Shown piece after piece: positions 1 to 7,277 of a stretch of 12,896 nt of DNA (within the stretch, counting starts at the first letter, position 1; every line of letters begins with the position of its first letter). Under the pieces are notes generated by a model that was given only the letters and a program-made list of their open reading frames with translations, made no database searches and was not told the origin of the DNA. The DNA is taken from NCBI GenBank assembly GCA_017544185.1, contig JAFYEQ010000323.1, positions 1-12,896 of the forward strand, written 5' to 3'. A program made the position numbers and the translations under genes. Source of the DNA: Oscillospiraceae bacterium (GTDB taxonomy: Bacteria; Bacillota; Clostridia; Oscillospirales; Ruminococcaceae).

Positions 1-93
1 GCGGATGGTGCCGTAGCTCCCGTCGGGGAAGCGCTCTACGGATATGATGCATGTGGTAAGCTCGAAGCCGTCAACGAATTTCTGAAGATCCAT
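1..93 (-). CDS. N-terminal fragment of an unidentified protein (possible signalling protein)
   Basis: Only the first 31 codons lie in the window and the reading frame is open to the edge. The ATG at 93 is preceded at a suitable distance by a GGAG-type ribosome binding site (complement of 101-104). The translation begins MDLQKFVDGFELTTC and continues with a VERFPDGSYG stretch. This start resembles, from memory, the N-termini of Ruminococcus signalling proteins that carry GGDEF or EAL domains further on, but no catalytic domain is visible. The family assignment is therefore a guess. The perfect promoter at 170-198 gives good support that it is an expressed gene with a leader of about 70 nt. Confidence 0.6.
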   Translation of the reverse strand, partial: MDLQKFVDGFELTTCIISVERFPDGSYGTIR

Positions 94-169
94 ATATGCT
101 CTCCATCAGATAGCTCATGTCATATTCATACGATAGACGATCATATCAAGTGCATAGTCTACGCCTATA

Positions 170-198
170 ATTATACTACTTTTTGTTCATTTTGTCAA
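170..198 (-). promoter_or_regulatory. Consensus sigma-A promoter for the gene at 1-93
   Basis: Read on the minus strand, TTGACA (complement of 193-198) and TATAAT (complement of 170-175) are separated by exactly 17 bp, a six-for-six match in both boxes. The predicted transcript starts near 163 and leads into the ATG at 93. No operator-like repeat overlaps it. Confidence 0.85.
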
Positions 199-243
199 TA
201 CAATATCAATATGTTTTTTGAAGTGATCGTAAGTTATGTCAGC

Positions 244-264
244 GTTGAGAGTTAAGAGTTGAGA
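244..264. repeat. Three-unit heptad repeat GTTRAGA
   Basis: Three consecutive 7-bp units, GTTGAGA, GTTAAGA and GTTGAGA, lie between the promoter at 170-198 and the 3' end of the GH5 gene. The unit length matches that of the GGGACAA heptads elsewhere in the window, although the sequence differs. Short intergenic heptad arrays of this kind are known from other bacteria, notably cyanobacteria. Function unknown. Confidence 0.55.
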
Positions 265-312
265 TGACGGAAACGACGATCCTAAGGTCCAGATCCTTCC
301 GTAGGGGCACAT

Positions 313-350
313 GGTCTCCTGCGGAGCCCTCGTGTCAGCCCCATGAGACC
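313..350 (-). terminator. Possible hairpin downstream of the GH5 gene
   Basis: GGTCTC (313-318) and GAGACC (345-350) form an inverted repeat. On the minus strand an inner GGGGC/GCTCC pairing (one G-U) could extend the stem around a 10-nt loop. It lies about 25 bases after the GH5 stop. There is no run of T after the stem on the minus strand, so it is at best a poor intrinsic terminator. It may simply be structured intergenic sequence. Confidence 0.25.
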
Positions 351-373
351 GCACAAATACGCCGTTCCCGCTC

Positions 374-2074
374 CTAGCTTTTTGCTTTCTGCTTCAGACT
401 TTTGGCCTTGTACTTAGATCTGAATATCCGTTCGAGGACCGTGTTTTTTATGGTCTTTCCGTCCTTGTCGTAGTAGAGCCCGAAGGAGCCGTCCTTGTAG
501 GAATGGTAGTTGCAGCCGATGCCGTTCTCGGTGAGGATGTCCATCATATCGGACACCCACTTCTCGCCGCCTCTGTCCTCGAAGCAGTGTATACCCGCGC
601 CGTACTCGCCGCAGTACACGGCGCAGCCCGTCTTCTTCGATACCGCCAGTGCAGGCTGTACGGATGAGAGCAGTATGTCCCTGCTGCTCTCTATGATGCG
701 GCCTGCATGGTACTGATCCAGCCGCAGCGTCACCACGGCCTCGGGAGCGGCCTTCTCGGTCTGTATGTACCCGCGCACCCTGTAGGTGTGGCCCTTGGTG
801 TAGGCCAGCTTTATAGACGACATGTTCGCATCGGAGGTGGTGTCCCTGATGCACAGCGAAAATATGCCGTCCTTGTCGGTATCATATCCGCTGCCGCTGC
901 CATCGGCTGACCAGTACCCGAAGGCGGACGGATCGCAATAGATGCTTCCTATGAGCTTGCCCCCCGCGTCGTATTCGTCTATATACATACTGTCGGCGTA
1001 TACTGTACTGCCCTTGCCGATGCGCGACGCCTGCAGCGTGATGCCCACAGCATTTACCTGTGCATCCGTCACGGTGAAGCGGCGGCTCTCGATGCGCTGT
1101 CTGCCGTTTGTCTTCACGTCCGCTCTGTCGGCGGCACTGAAGGTGATCCATTGTGTGTCGGAGAAGTATGCCTCGTTATTTGGGTAGGAGGTATGCACGT
1201 TCTCCGTGCCCGCCCATGAGAAGCCCTGATGGGTGAAGCGGAAGGGGTCGTAGGAGTGGAACTCGTATACTACGTTCCTGTCCTTGATCGTGATGAACGT
1301 CTCCTCCTGCGACAGGCTCCAGTCCGTCTCTCTTGTGGCAGGATCCTTCACGCCCAGCACCTTCTCCACGAATATGATATGATGCTCGTCATTCTTTCGT
1401 ATCCTGTCAGTGATGCGCTGCGCCAGTTCCTGCCATACCCGCAGACCGTCGCGGGCGGAGGTCTTGCCTACGGGTATTGGCTCGTTCACCAGACCGTAGC
1501 CCAGTATGGTATCCTCGTCGGCGTAGCGGTCGGCGATCTTCCCCCATAGGGCCGTGAGCCTGTCCTGACAGCTCTTGTCTGTCCAGAGGGCATCGCCGCC
1601 GCCCTGAGACTGGTATCCGCCTTGGGGATAATGCATATTCAAGATCAGCCTGATATGGTACTTCTTCGCCCAGGATATGTTCCTGTCCAGCCAGTCGAAG
1701 CCTGCCTTCCTGTACTTGTAGGGGGCCTTGTCCGACTCGAAGAGGGAGTAGTTCAGATAGAAGCGGACACAGTTGAAGCCCATGTCCGACAGCTCACGGA
1801 AGGAGCTCTCGTCGTGGTCGCCCACGGGAGCAGACGTAGGGCTGCTCCATACATCATTGCCCATGGATATGCCCTTGATGGTGTATACCGTGCCGTCATC
1901 GCACACCAGCTCCCGCCCCTTGGTATGCACGAAGGACGTATCGCTCTTGGCCGTAGTCTTGGCACTGCTTTTGGCAGAGCTCGTGGCACATACATCTGCG
2001 GGGAGGATCATACATATCAGCATGATGCACAGGATAGCAGATATCATACGTGAGATGTTCCGTAATGTCTTCAT
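374..2074 (-). CDS. Secreted glycoside hydrolase family 5 enzyme with an inserted domain
   Basis: This is a probable extracellular beta-glycanase (cellulase/mannanase superfamily) that cleaves plant polysaccharide by a retaining mechanism. The ATG at 2074 is preferred because GGAGG lies 8 nt upstream; a GTG at 2083 is in frame but overlaps that site. Residues 1-31 look like a signal peptide, followed by a Ser/Ala/Lys linker (SSAKSSAKTTAKS). GH5 features are the MGFNCVRFYL strand (about 98-107), NMHYPQGG (about 146-153), the acid/base Glu in GLVNEP (Glu198), EFHSYDPFRFTHQG (about 271-284) and the nucleophile Glu in VYCGEYG (Glu490). About 200 residues separate the last two, far more than usual. 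The intervening 300-450 region reads like a beta-rich, CBM-like domain inserted in the barrel. There is no dockerin or S-layer domain. The C-terminus is a basic tail (KYKAKSLKQKAKS). Exact substrate and GH5 subfamily cannot be told from sequence alone. Confidence 0.9.
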   Translation of the reverse strand: MKTLRNISRMISAILCIMLICMILPADVCATSSAKSSAKTTAKSDTSFVHTKGRELVCDDGTVYTIKGISMGNDVWSSPTSAPVGDHDESSFRELSDMGFNCVRFYLNYSLFESDKAPYKYRKAGFDWLDRNISWAKKYHIRLILNMHYPQGGYQSQGGGDALWTDKSCQDRLTALWGKIADRYADEDTILGYGLVNEPIPVGKTSARDGLRVWQELAQRITDRIRKNDEHHIIFVEKVLGVKDPATRETDWSLSQEETFITIKDRNVVYEFHSYDPFRFTHQGFSWAGTENVHTSYPNNEAYFSDTQWITFSAADRADVKTNGRQRIESRRFTVTDAQVNAVGITLQASRIGKGSTVYADSMYIDEYDAGGKLIGSIYCDPSAFGYWSADGSGSGYDTDKDGIFSLCIRDTTSDANMSSIKLAYTKGHTYRVRGYIQTEKAAPEAVVTLRLDQYHAGRIIESSRDILLSSVQPALAVSKKTGCAVYCGEYGAGIHCFEDRGGEKWVSDMMDILTENGIGCNYHSYKDGSFGLYYDKDGKTIKNTVLERIFRSKYKAKSLKQKAKS

Positions 2075-2103
2075 GAGCCGCACCTCCGAGAAGTCTTTTG
2101 ATC

Positions 2104-2133
2104 ATTATATCACAGCTTCATACTGTAAGTCAA
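2104..2133 (-). promoter_or_regulatory. Promoter of the GH5 gene
   Basis: On the minus strand TTGACT (complement of 2128-2133) and TATAAT (complement of 2104-2109) are 18 bp apart. A TGA directly before TATAAT supplies an extended -10 TGn. Transcription would start near 2098, only about 24 nt before the chosen ATG. That is too short to include much regulatory leader and agrees with the start choice at 2074. Confidence 0.75.
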
Positions 2134-2160
2134 TACATGGACCAGTTAGGGATCAGGAGT

Positions 2161-2213
2161 CTTGTCCCTCGTCCCTGGCAACTGCGTGAGCAGTTGCATC
2201 TCTTGTCCTCTTT
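2161..2213. repeat. Composite intergenic repeat: GGGACAA-type heptads plus GCAACTGC hairpin
   Basis: Read on the minus strand, this holds GAGGACAAGAGAT, then the hairpin arms GCAACTGC and GCAGTTGC (2178-2185 and 2190-2197, 4-nt loop), then GGGACGA-GGGACAA heptads. The 20-mer GGACAAGAGATGCAACTGCT on this strand recurs exactly on the plus strand near 11402-11421. It lies upstream of both divergent promoters of this intergenic region. No T-run follows the hairpin, so it is not an obvious terminator. Confidence 0.7.
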
Positions 2214-2217
2214 AAAC

Positions 2218-2254
2218 ATTAAGATCTGATTAAAAATATTAGGATCTGATCAGA
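2218..2254. promoter_or_regulatory. Two 13-bp direct repeats upstream of the tetR-operon promoter
   Basis: ATTAAGATCTGAT (2218-2230) and ATTAGGATCTGAT (2238-2250) differ at one base. They are spaced 20 bp start to start, about two DNA helical turns, so bound proteins would sit on the same face. The second copy runs into a perfect 10-bp palindrome TCTGATCAGA (2245-2254). The pair ends about 20 bp before the -35 box at 2270. This layout suggests a regulator binding site, perhaps for the TetR protein encoded just downstream. That link is inference. Confidence 0.45.
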
Positions 2255-2269
2255 ATGAGCGGCATCGTA

Positions 2270-2298
2270 TTGACATATACTATATACAAATATATAAT
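2270..2298 (+). promoter_or_regulatory. Consensus sigma-A promoter of the tetR-hydrolase operon
   Basis: TTGACA (2270-2275) and TATAAT (2293-2298) are separated by exactly 17 bp, a perfect consensus match. Transcription would start near 2305, about 33 nt before the tetR ATG. Such a strong core promoter for a regulator gene usually implies repression. The AT-rich spacer and the direct repeats just upstream are candidate operators. Confidence 0.85.
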
Positions 2299-2337
2299 AC
2301 CTAATAGTTATTCACCGTTCTGTAAGGGGAGAGATAT

Positions 2338-2955
2338 ATGAAAAAGGGCAATACCAAAGAAAGGATCCTGATGGCGGCGCTGGACCTGTTCTCCGTAAAG
2401 GGGTATGAGGGCACCACCATGGAGGAGATAGCTCAGTCCGTTGGGATAAAGGCTCCGACGATATACAAGTATCTCAGCGGGAAGGAAGCCCTGCTGCAGG
2501 AGCTGATAGACAAGTCCGAGGCGGAATACGACGCTGGCATGGAGCGCAATTTCCAGGGGGCCGACAAGATCTGCTCGGGCAGCGACCTGAAGGGATTTGC
2601 CATGCGGCTGGTGGAGTTCACGATGGATCATGAGATGGCAGTCAAGATGCGCAGGATGCTGATGATCGAGCAGTACCGCAATGAGAGCTTCGCGGAGAGC
2701 GCTACGAGACATCAGATCACTCAGATACGCACTGCGTTCGCTGCGATATTTGCAGATCTTATGGAAAAGGGAGCCATGATAAAGGGCGACCCGGATATGA
2801 CCGCGCTGGGGTTCACCGCTCCCGTGACGCTCATGATACAGATGAGCGACCGTCAGCCTGAAAAGAAGCAAGAGGCGCTGGCCACTATCGACAAGTACTT
2901 TGACGCGTTCATCGAGAGATACTGTAATATCCAGCAGGGGAGGAAAGATATATGA
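2338..2955 (+). CDS. TetR/AcrR-family transcriptional regulator
   Basis: This 205-residue protein has the usual length of one-domain TetR repressors. Residues 6-50 form the N-terminal three-helix DNA-binding domain: KERILMAALDLFSVKGYEGTT, then the recognition part MEEIAQSVGIKAPTIYKYLSGKE (about 28-50), a textbook TetR signature. The remainder (about 55-200) is the helical ligand-binding and dimerisation domain, which differs between members and gives no ligand clue. The ATG is preceded by GGGGAG at 7 nt. Its stop overlaps the start of alpha/beta hydrolase 1 by 4 bp (ATGA), so the two are translationally coupled. The obvious inference is that it represses its own operon and responds to a small molecule that the downstream enzymes handle. 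Confidence 0.95.
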   Translation: MKKGNTKERILMAALDLFSVKGYEGTTMEEIAQSVGIKAPTIYKYLSGKEALLQELIDKSEAEYDAGMERNFQGADKICSGSDLKGFAMRLVEFTMDHEMAVKMRRMLMIEQYRNESFAESATRHQITQIRTAFAAIFADLMEKGAMIKGDPDMTALGFTAPVTLMIQMSDRQPEKKQEALATIDKYFDAFIERYCNIQQGRKDI

Positions 2956-3905
2956 AAAAAGCACTGAAGATCACAGGGAAGATACTGCTCGGGATACTGA
3001 TACTGCTATTAGCGTTCCTTTTGGTAATTTTCATCTACCACAGGATCATGCTGAACAAGGAAAAGTCGCTCCTTGGACCGCTCGGACAGATGGTAGAGGT
3101 GGATGGACATCAGATGAGCATATACACCGAGGGCGAGGGCGACCGCACGATCGTCATTATGTCCGGCTCGGGAATGCCCTCTCCGATACTGCAATACAGT
3201 GCGCTGTACAGACAGCTGAGCGATACCTATAAAATAGCAGTCATAGAGAAGTTCGGCTACGGCTTCAGCGATGTGGTGGACGGCGAAAGAGATCTCGATA
3301 CGATACTGCGGCAGGATCGTGAAGCACTGCAAAAGGCGGGCATTGAAGCGCCGTATATCCTTTGTCCGCACTCCATGTCGGGGATAGAGGCTATCCTCTG
3401 GGCGCAGAAATATCCCGACGAGGTGGAAGCGATAGTCGGACTGGATATGAGTACTCCGAAAGCTTACACGGAAGAAGAACTGAAAAATAATGGCAAGTCT
3501 CATATAGATGTATATGACTTCCTGAGAGGATCGGGTCTGCTGAGGATCTTGATGACAGACAGCAGTCTGCCCGAGTATTTAGATCAGAATGAGAAGGCTA
3601 TATTCAAGGCTATAATTTGCAGAAAGTTTGCCAACAAAACCATGGACAATGAAGGCGGTACACATATTTTAGACGCTATCAGCGAGATAAACAGCGCTCC
3701 CAAGCCCGATATACCTACTCTGCTGTTCCTTGCCGACGGTAAGCAGACAGGCGGACAGGTATGGACAGACGCAATGTACGACTACGCCGATGGTCTTACC
3801 GACGCACAGGTGATAGAGCTTGACTGCGGTCACATGGTAGCTGATGAAAAGCCCGATGAGATAGCAGAGACTATGAGGGGATTTATCGCCGGACTTGACA
3901 AGTAA
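2952..3905 (+). CDS. Membrane-anchored alpha/beta hydrolase, paralogue 1
   Basis: The protein has 317 residues. Residues 1-7 are basic and about 8-30 form one hydrophobic segment, which would anchor the protein and place the catalytic domain outside the membrane. The rest is an alpha/beta hydrolase fold: oxyanion-loop region MSGSGMPSP (about 70-78), EKFGYGFSD (about 99-107), the nucleophile elbow CPHSMSG with Ser141, Asp165 in VGLDM, and the C-terminal DCGHM with His294. The elbow has Pro and Ser where GHSMGG would have Gly. Either Asp165 (after strand 6) or Asp262 (FLADG) could be the catalytic acid. The substrate, an ester, amide or lactone, is unknown. It overlaps tetR by 4 bp with GGGGAGG upstream. 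Two further paralogues lie at 5679 and 10399; this one and the third begin almost identically (MKKALKI.GK). Confidence 0.9.
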   Translation: MKKALKITGKILLGILILLLAFLLVIFIYHRIMLNKEKSLLGPLGQMVEVDGHQMSIYTEGEGDRTIVIMSGSGMPSPILQYSALYRQLSDTYKIAVIEKFGYGFSDVVDGERDLDTILRQDREALQKAGIEAPYILCPHSMSGIEAILWAQKYPDEVEAIVGLDMSTPKAYTEEELKNNGKSHIDVYDFLRGSGLLRILMTDSSLPEYLDQNEKAIFKAIICRKFANKTMDNEGGTHILDAISEINSAPKPDIPTLLFLADGKQTGGQVWTDAMYDYADGLTDAQVIELDCGHMVADEKPDEIAETMRGFIAGLDK

Positions 3906-3907
3906 CG

Positions 3908-3947
3908 ATGCAACTGCTGACGCAGTTGCTTAAGATCATGCTCATGA
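3908..3947. repeat. Hairpin repeat GCAACTGC-TGAC-GCAGTTGC in the operon
   Basis: The arms at 3910-3917 and 3922-3929 are perfectly complementary around a 4-nt loop, the same stem as at 2178-2197. A second small palindrome, TCATG-CT-CATGA, follows at 3936-3947. The element sits three bases after the stop of alpha/beta hydrolase 1 and 40 bp before the S41 gene, with no T-run. It could stabilise the upstream mRNA or reduce expression of the downstream genes rather than terminate. The heptad part of the family is missing here. Confidence 0.6.
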
Positions 3948-3969
3948 CCGATACTGCGGAGGGATATCC

Positions 3970-5682
3970 ATGGACACCTTTATAGGATCGCTGTATCATC
4001 TGGCGGCGACTGCGAACAGGGTACATATCATATGGCTCGTGGCTGTGGCGGCGGCTATGATCGTGTCAGCAGTGCTCCATCACAGATGGAAGGGCGACGA
4101 GGGGAAAATGCGCCGTTGGCGGTATATCGCGCTGATCCCCGCGCTGCTGGTATGCGCTCATGCGCTGATATATCTGCGCGGAGCTCCGATGTTCGTCGGC
4201 GTCCATCTGATGCTGTATCTTATCGGCGTGCTCTCGCTGCTGCCGGTACTCTTGTCAAAGCGGCGGATAGGCTACAGGATCGCTGCGGTGTTCGTGGGCA
4301 TAGTGAGCCTTCGTTACGGGCTTGAGTATATCATATATGCTCCAAACTTCTTCAACTACACACGGCAGAGCTATACCGCGTCATTTCGGTCCATGGCGAA
4401 GGATATGGACAGGCTGTATGTGCTAAAGGAGTGGAAGGATATAGACTTTGCCGCCCTCGAAGCAAAGTATATGCCTATGGTGGAGGAGGCGGAGCGGCAG
4501 CAGGATCCCGCAAAGTTCTCCGATGCGGTGACGATGTTCTGCAATGAGCTGCATGATGGTCATGTGTCGGTGTGGTCCGACTACGACAGGAACAGGTACA
4601 GATCCGCTCTGACGCCCCGGGGCTACGGGCTGGCCATGGTGCAGCTGGATAACGGAGAGGTGATCGCGGCGTGTGTTTCCGACGAGGTACGTGCTCTCGG
4701 CATAGAATGCGGTACGGTGATCACCAAGTGGGACGGTAAGGACGTTCCGGCTGCCGCAGAGGATATACCGGACATAGGCCTGTCGGTGAAGGCCAATGAG
4801 GACCGTCTGGCGGTGATGGAGCTGTCGGGGATAGGCGGTGATACCGTGGAGGTGTCCTTCCTTGATGATGCAGGCAGGGAGCAGACGGTAATACTGGAAG
4901 ACACAGGTGCTACACAGGCGCTGAACAACGCGAAGGATATATTCTCCCGCGAGGCGCTGACCAATGAGAACTTTGCGGCAAGGATGCTGGGTGACAGATG
5001 CGGGTATCTCAGGATCACCGCAGAGGGCACGGACGACCCGGATCGGGATCTGATCGGTTACCTGAGCGGTGACCACAAATGGGCAAGAGAGATGTTCCGT
5101 GAGAAGCTCCGAGATCTGAGATCGCAGGGGATGGAGGAACTGGTGATCGACCTTCGCAACAACAGCGGAGGATACGATGAGATCGGATGTGCGCTGTGCG
5201 ATCTGCTGACCACGGAGGATATGTTCGGACAGGGACTTGGCATACGCAAGGACGGAAAGTACATATGCGTATCAGAGCATGGCATACACGGAGACGGAGA
5301 GTTCGCTGACCTGAAGGTAGTGGCGCTGACCAACTTCAACTGTATCAGCGCGGGCGATGGTACATCCCTGTATCTGTCGCGGCTCCCAAACGTGACGCTG
5401 GCGGGTATCACAGACCCCTACGGCTGCGATCAGGAGACAGGCGGCAGGTGCGTGCTCACAGACGGCATCGTGACCGTGAGCTTCCCTGTGGGGCTCATAC
5501 TCGACGAGGACGGAGTGCCCAATATAGACACCCGCGCAGACCGCATCAGCCGCAATGGCGTGGAGGTGCGCATACCCTTTGACCGGGATGCGGCCATGAG
5601 GATGTTCGGCGACGGCAGGGACTATGAGCTGGAGTGGGCAGTGAGATATCTGGAGAACGATGATAAAGGAGAGATACCATGA
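3970..5682 (+). CDS. Polytopic membrane protein with PDZ-like and S41 (tricorn/CTP-type) protease domains
   Basis: The protein has 570 residues. Four hydrophobic segments (about 18-37, 51-69, 75-96 and 102-123) precede a large domain that would lie outside the cell or at the membrane face. Residues 190-202 read FCNELHDGHVSVW, the His-containing motif typical of S41B/tricorn-like members. A PDZ-like stretch follows (about 214-265). LVIDLRNNSGG (391-401) is the S41 core strand, and the likely nucleophile is Ser460 in NCISAGDG. The position where CtpA-type enzymes carry the catalytic Lys reads TDPYGCDQETGG and has none. A Ser/His/Glu arrangement (Ser460, His198, perhaps Glu489) is therefore more likely than a Ser-Lys dyad. 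GGAGG lies 7 nt before the ATG. Its stop overlaps the next start by 4 bp. The substrate is unknown; it may process membrane or exported peptides. Confidence 0.85.
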   Translation: MDTFIGSLYHLAATANRVHIIWLVAVAAAMIVSAVLHHRWKGDEGKMRRWRYIALIPALLVCAHALIYLRGAPMFVGVHLMLYLIGVLSLLPVLLSKRRIGYRIAAVFVGIVSLRYGLEYIIYAPNFFNYTRQSYTASFRSMAKDMDRLYVLKEWKDIDFAALEAKYMPMVEEAERQQDPAKFSDAVTMFCNELHDGHVSVWSDYDRNRYRSALTPRGYGLAMVQLDNGEVIAACVSDEVRALGIECGTVITKWDGKDVPAAAEDIPDIGLSVKANEDRLAVMELSGIGGDTVEVSFLDDAGREQTVILEDTGATQALNNAKDIFSREALTNENFAARMLGDRCGYLRITAEGTDDPDRDLIGYLSGDHKWAREMFREKLRDLRSQGMEELVIDLRNNSGGYDEIGCALCDLLTTEDMFGQGLGIRKDGKYICVSEHGIHGDGEFADLKVVALTNFNCISAGDGTSLYLSRLPNVTLAGITDPYGCDQETGGRCVLTDGIVTVSFPVGLILDEDGVPNIDTRADRISRNGVEVRIPFDRDAAMRMFGDGRDYELEWAVRYLENDDKGEIP

Positions 5683-6641
5683 CAAAGGTACTTAAAGGGA
5701 TACAGAAGGTCCTGGGATGGATACTTCTCATAATGATAGTCATCGCGGTCGCGGCGATAGCATACAACAAGATCATGCTCGCGAAGGAGACAGCACTGGC
5801 GGAGAAGAGCTACCCGGGGCAGCCGGTGGAAGTCGACGGGCATAGTATGAACGTGTACGTATCGGGCGAGGGAGAGCATACGATCGTGTTCCTGTCAGGG
5901 GCGGGGGGCACCTGTCCCGCGCTGTCCTTCGAGTCGCTGTACGACAGACTGGACGATACCTATAAGACCGTGGTGGTAGAGAAGTTCGGCTACGGCAGGA
6001 GCGATATAGTAGATACCCCGAGGGACTATGCTCTCATGGTGGATGAGTGCAGGCAGGCGCTCTCCAAGGCAGGGGTGTCCGCGCCCTATATCCTGTGTCC
6101 TCATTCCAAGTCGGGACTGGATGCGCTGATATGGGCCCAGAGCTATCCCGATGAGGTGGAGGCCATAGTCGGTCTGGATATGGCGTTCCCCGCAAGCTAC
6201 AAGGATATGGACCTGAGCGCATACGGCGGCGACAATGCTGTCATAGACGTGGTGAAGGCTACGGGCATCATAAGGATGTTCCTGCCCGACAGCTCCTTCC
6301 CCGACACATATACACAGGATGAGAAGGCCATGATGAGAGCGCTCACCGCACGAGGCTTCAGCAACAAGGTGTTCACGAACGAGACGTCGACCATACCCGC
6401 TGCGGTGGAGCTGATCGAGAGCAGAGAAAAGCCCTCCTGCCCGATCCTCCTGTTCCTGACAGAGGGCGGGGGCACGGGCATAGAGAAAGCTGAATGGCAG
6501 GGATATGCTCACAGCTATATCGACGATATGGACAATGTGACCGTATCGGAGATATCCTGCGGACACAGCGAGATCGCACAGCAGGAAGCAGACAGGGTAT
6601 GCCGCGAGACAGCAGAGTTCATAGACGGGCTCGGCAGATAA
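5679..6641 (+). CDS. Membrane-anchored alpha/beta hydrolase, paralogue 2
   Basis: The protein has 320 residues and the same architecture as paralogue 1: basic N-terminus, one membrane segment (about 10-30), conserved KIML junction, then the hydrolase domain. Key positions are the oxyanion-loop region LSGAGGTCP (about 72-80), EKFGYGRSD (101-109), elbow CPHSKSG with Ser143, Asp167 in VGLDM, and His296 in SCGHS. At the usual strand-7 acid position it has Glu262 (FLTEG) instead of Asp, which favours Asp167 as the acid shared by all three copies. It is translationally coupled to the S41 gene (ATGA overlap), with GGAGAG upstream. That pairing suggests the hydrolase and the protease-like protein act together. 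The substrate is unknown. Confidence 0.9.
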   Translation: MTKVLKGIQKVLGWILLIMIVIAVAAIAYNKIMLAKETALAEKSYPGQPVEVDGHSMNVYVSGEGEHTIVFLSGAGGTCPALSFESLYDRLDDTYKTVVVEKFGYGRSDIVDTPRDYALMVDECRQALSKAGVSAPYILCPHSKSGLDALIWAQSYPDEVEAIVGLDMAFPASYKDMDLSAYGGDNAVIDVVKATGIIRMFLPDSSFPDTYTQDEKAMMRALTARGFSNKVFTNETSTIPAAVELIESREKPSCPILLFLTEGGGTGIEKAEWQGYAHSYIDDMDNVTVSEISCGHSEIAQQEADRVCRETAEFIDGLGR

Positions 6642-6650
6642 GGAGAGATC

Positions 6651-7211
6651 ATGATAAGAAGGACTTTGATGATGATACTGGTCATGGCGATCGGTATGAT
6701 GATGACGGGGTGTTCCTCGTACAAGGGGGGCACGGTAAAGGACGGGGTATATTCCAACGGGGTATTCAAGGTGACCACGCCCGAGGGTTTCGTATGCTAT
6801 ACGGGCGATGATGTGGCGAAGACCGATCACTATATCGTGGCATACAATAAGGCTCAGAAGAGAGGGGCGGACAAGTCCTTCAAGTGCGAATATGCAGCGG
6901 ATGGCGGTACCGCAGAGATATTGGTGGCCAGCGAGGAGAACGTGTCGGACGCCACTCTTGACGGGTTCGCAGATATCGTATGTACACAGTTCGCGGGGGA
7001 TATCTTAGGCTACACCGTAGAGAAGAACGAGAATGTGACTATAGACGGCGTAAGGTTTCGCGAGCTGTCCTTCACGCTGTCCACGGGGGGACATATAAGA
7101 TACTACATCACCCAGAGCGGCAATAGGTTCGTATATGTCTACACGGTGACCCTTGACGGAGACTTCACGGGAGCCAGTGATAAGGCCGATCACTGCATAT
7201 CGGCGGCATAG
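6651..7211 (+). CDS. Small secreted lipoprotein of unknown function
   Basis: The protein has 186 residues. The N-terminus is basic (MIRR), then hydrophobic (about 5-18), then MMTGC, a lipobox with Cys21 as the predicted lipidated residue, so the mature protein would be tethered outside the membrane. The mature part has alternating polar/aromatic strands, for example VFKVTTPEGFVCY, GHIRYYITQSGNRFVYVYTV. It resembles small beta-rich lipoproteins that sense or bind substrates, but no named family was recognised. GGAG precedes the ATG and the gap from hydrolase 2 is 9 nt, so it is the last gene of the first operon. It could be the extracellular binding partner of the anchored hydrolases; this is conjecture. 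Confidence 0.85.
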   Translation: MIRRTLMMILVMAIGMMMTGCSSYKGGTVKDGVYSNGVFKVTTPEGFVCYTGDDVAKTDHYIVAYNKAQKRGADKSFKCEYAADGGTAEILVASEENVSDATLDGFADIVCTQFAGDILGYTVEKNENVTIDGVRFRELSFTLSTGGHIRYYITQSGNRFVYVYTVTLDGDFTGASDKADHCISAA

Positions 7212-7251
7212 GATCCGCGCAAGCGGATCGTGCTGATCATACCGGTCAGCA
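7212..7251 (+). terminator. Paired hairpins directly after the lipoprotein stop
   Basis: GATCCGC (7212-7218) and GCGGATC (7223-7229) form a perfect 7-bp stem with a GCAA loop, a stable GNRA-type tetraloop, starting immediately after the stop codon. A second weaker stem, TGCTGA/TCAGCA, spans 7231-7251. Neither is followed by T residues (the next bases are AAAGGG), so it is not a classic intrinsic terminator. It may protect the 3' end or aid termination at the end of the operon. Confidence 0.4.
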
Positions 7252-7277
7252 AAAGGGAATAAGGGATGCGATCACTA

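Noticed and set aside
2075..2083. GTG start for the GH5 gene at 2083
   Set aside because: The GTG overlaps the GGAGG ribosome binding site that serves the ATG at 2074.
3910..3929. Hairpin as an intrinsic terminator between hydrolase 1 and the S41 gene
   Set aside because: There is no T-run after the stem on either strand, and the same stem recurs at 2178-2197 as part of a repeat family.
5895..6830. A 311-codon open frame on the minus strand opposite hydrolase 2 and the lipoprotein gene
   Set aside because: It has a low-complexity His/Arg/Tyr-rich composition, no ribosome binding site and no recognisable domain, and lies exactly antisense to well-supported genes. It is an artefact of their codon use.
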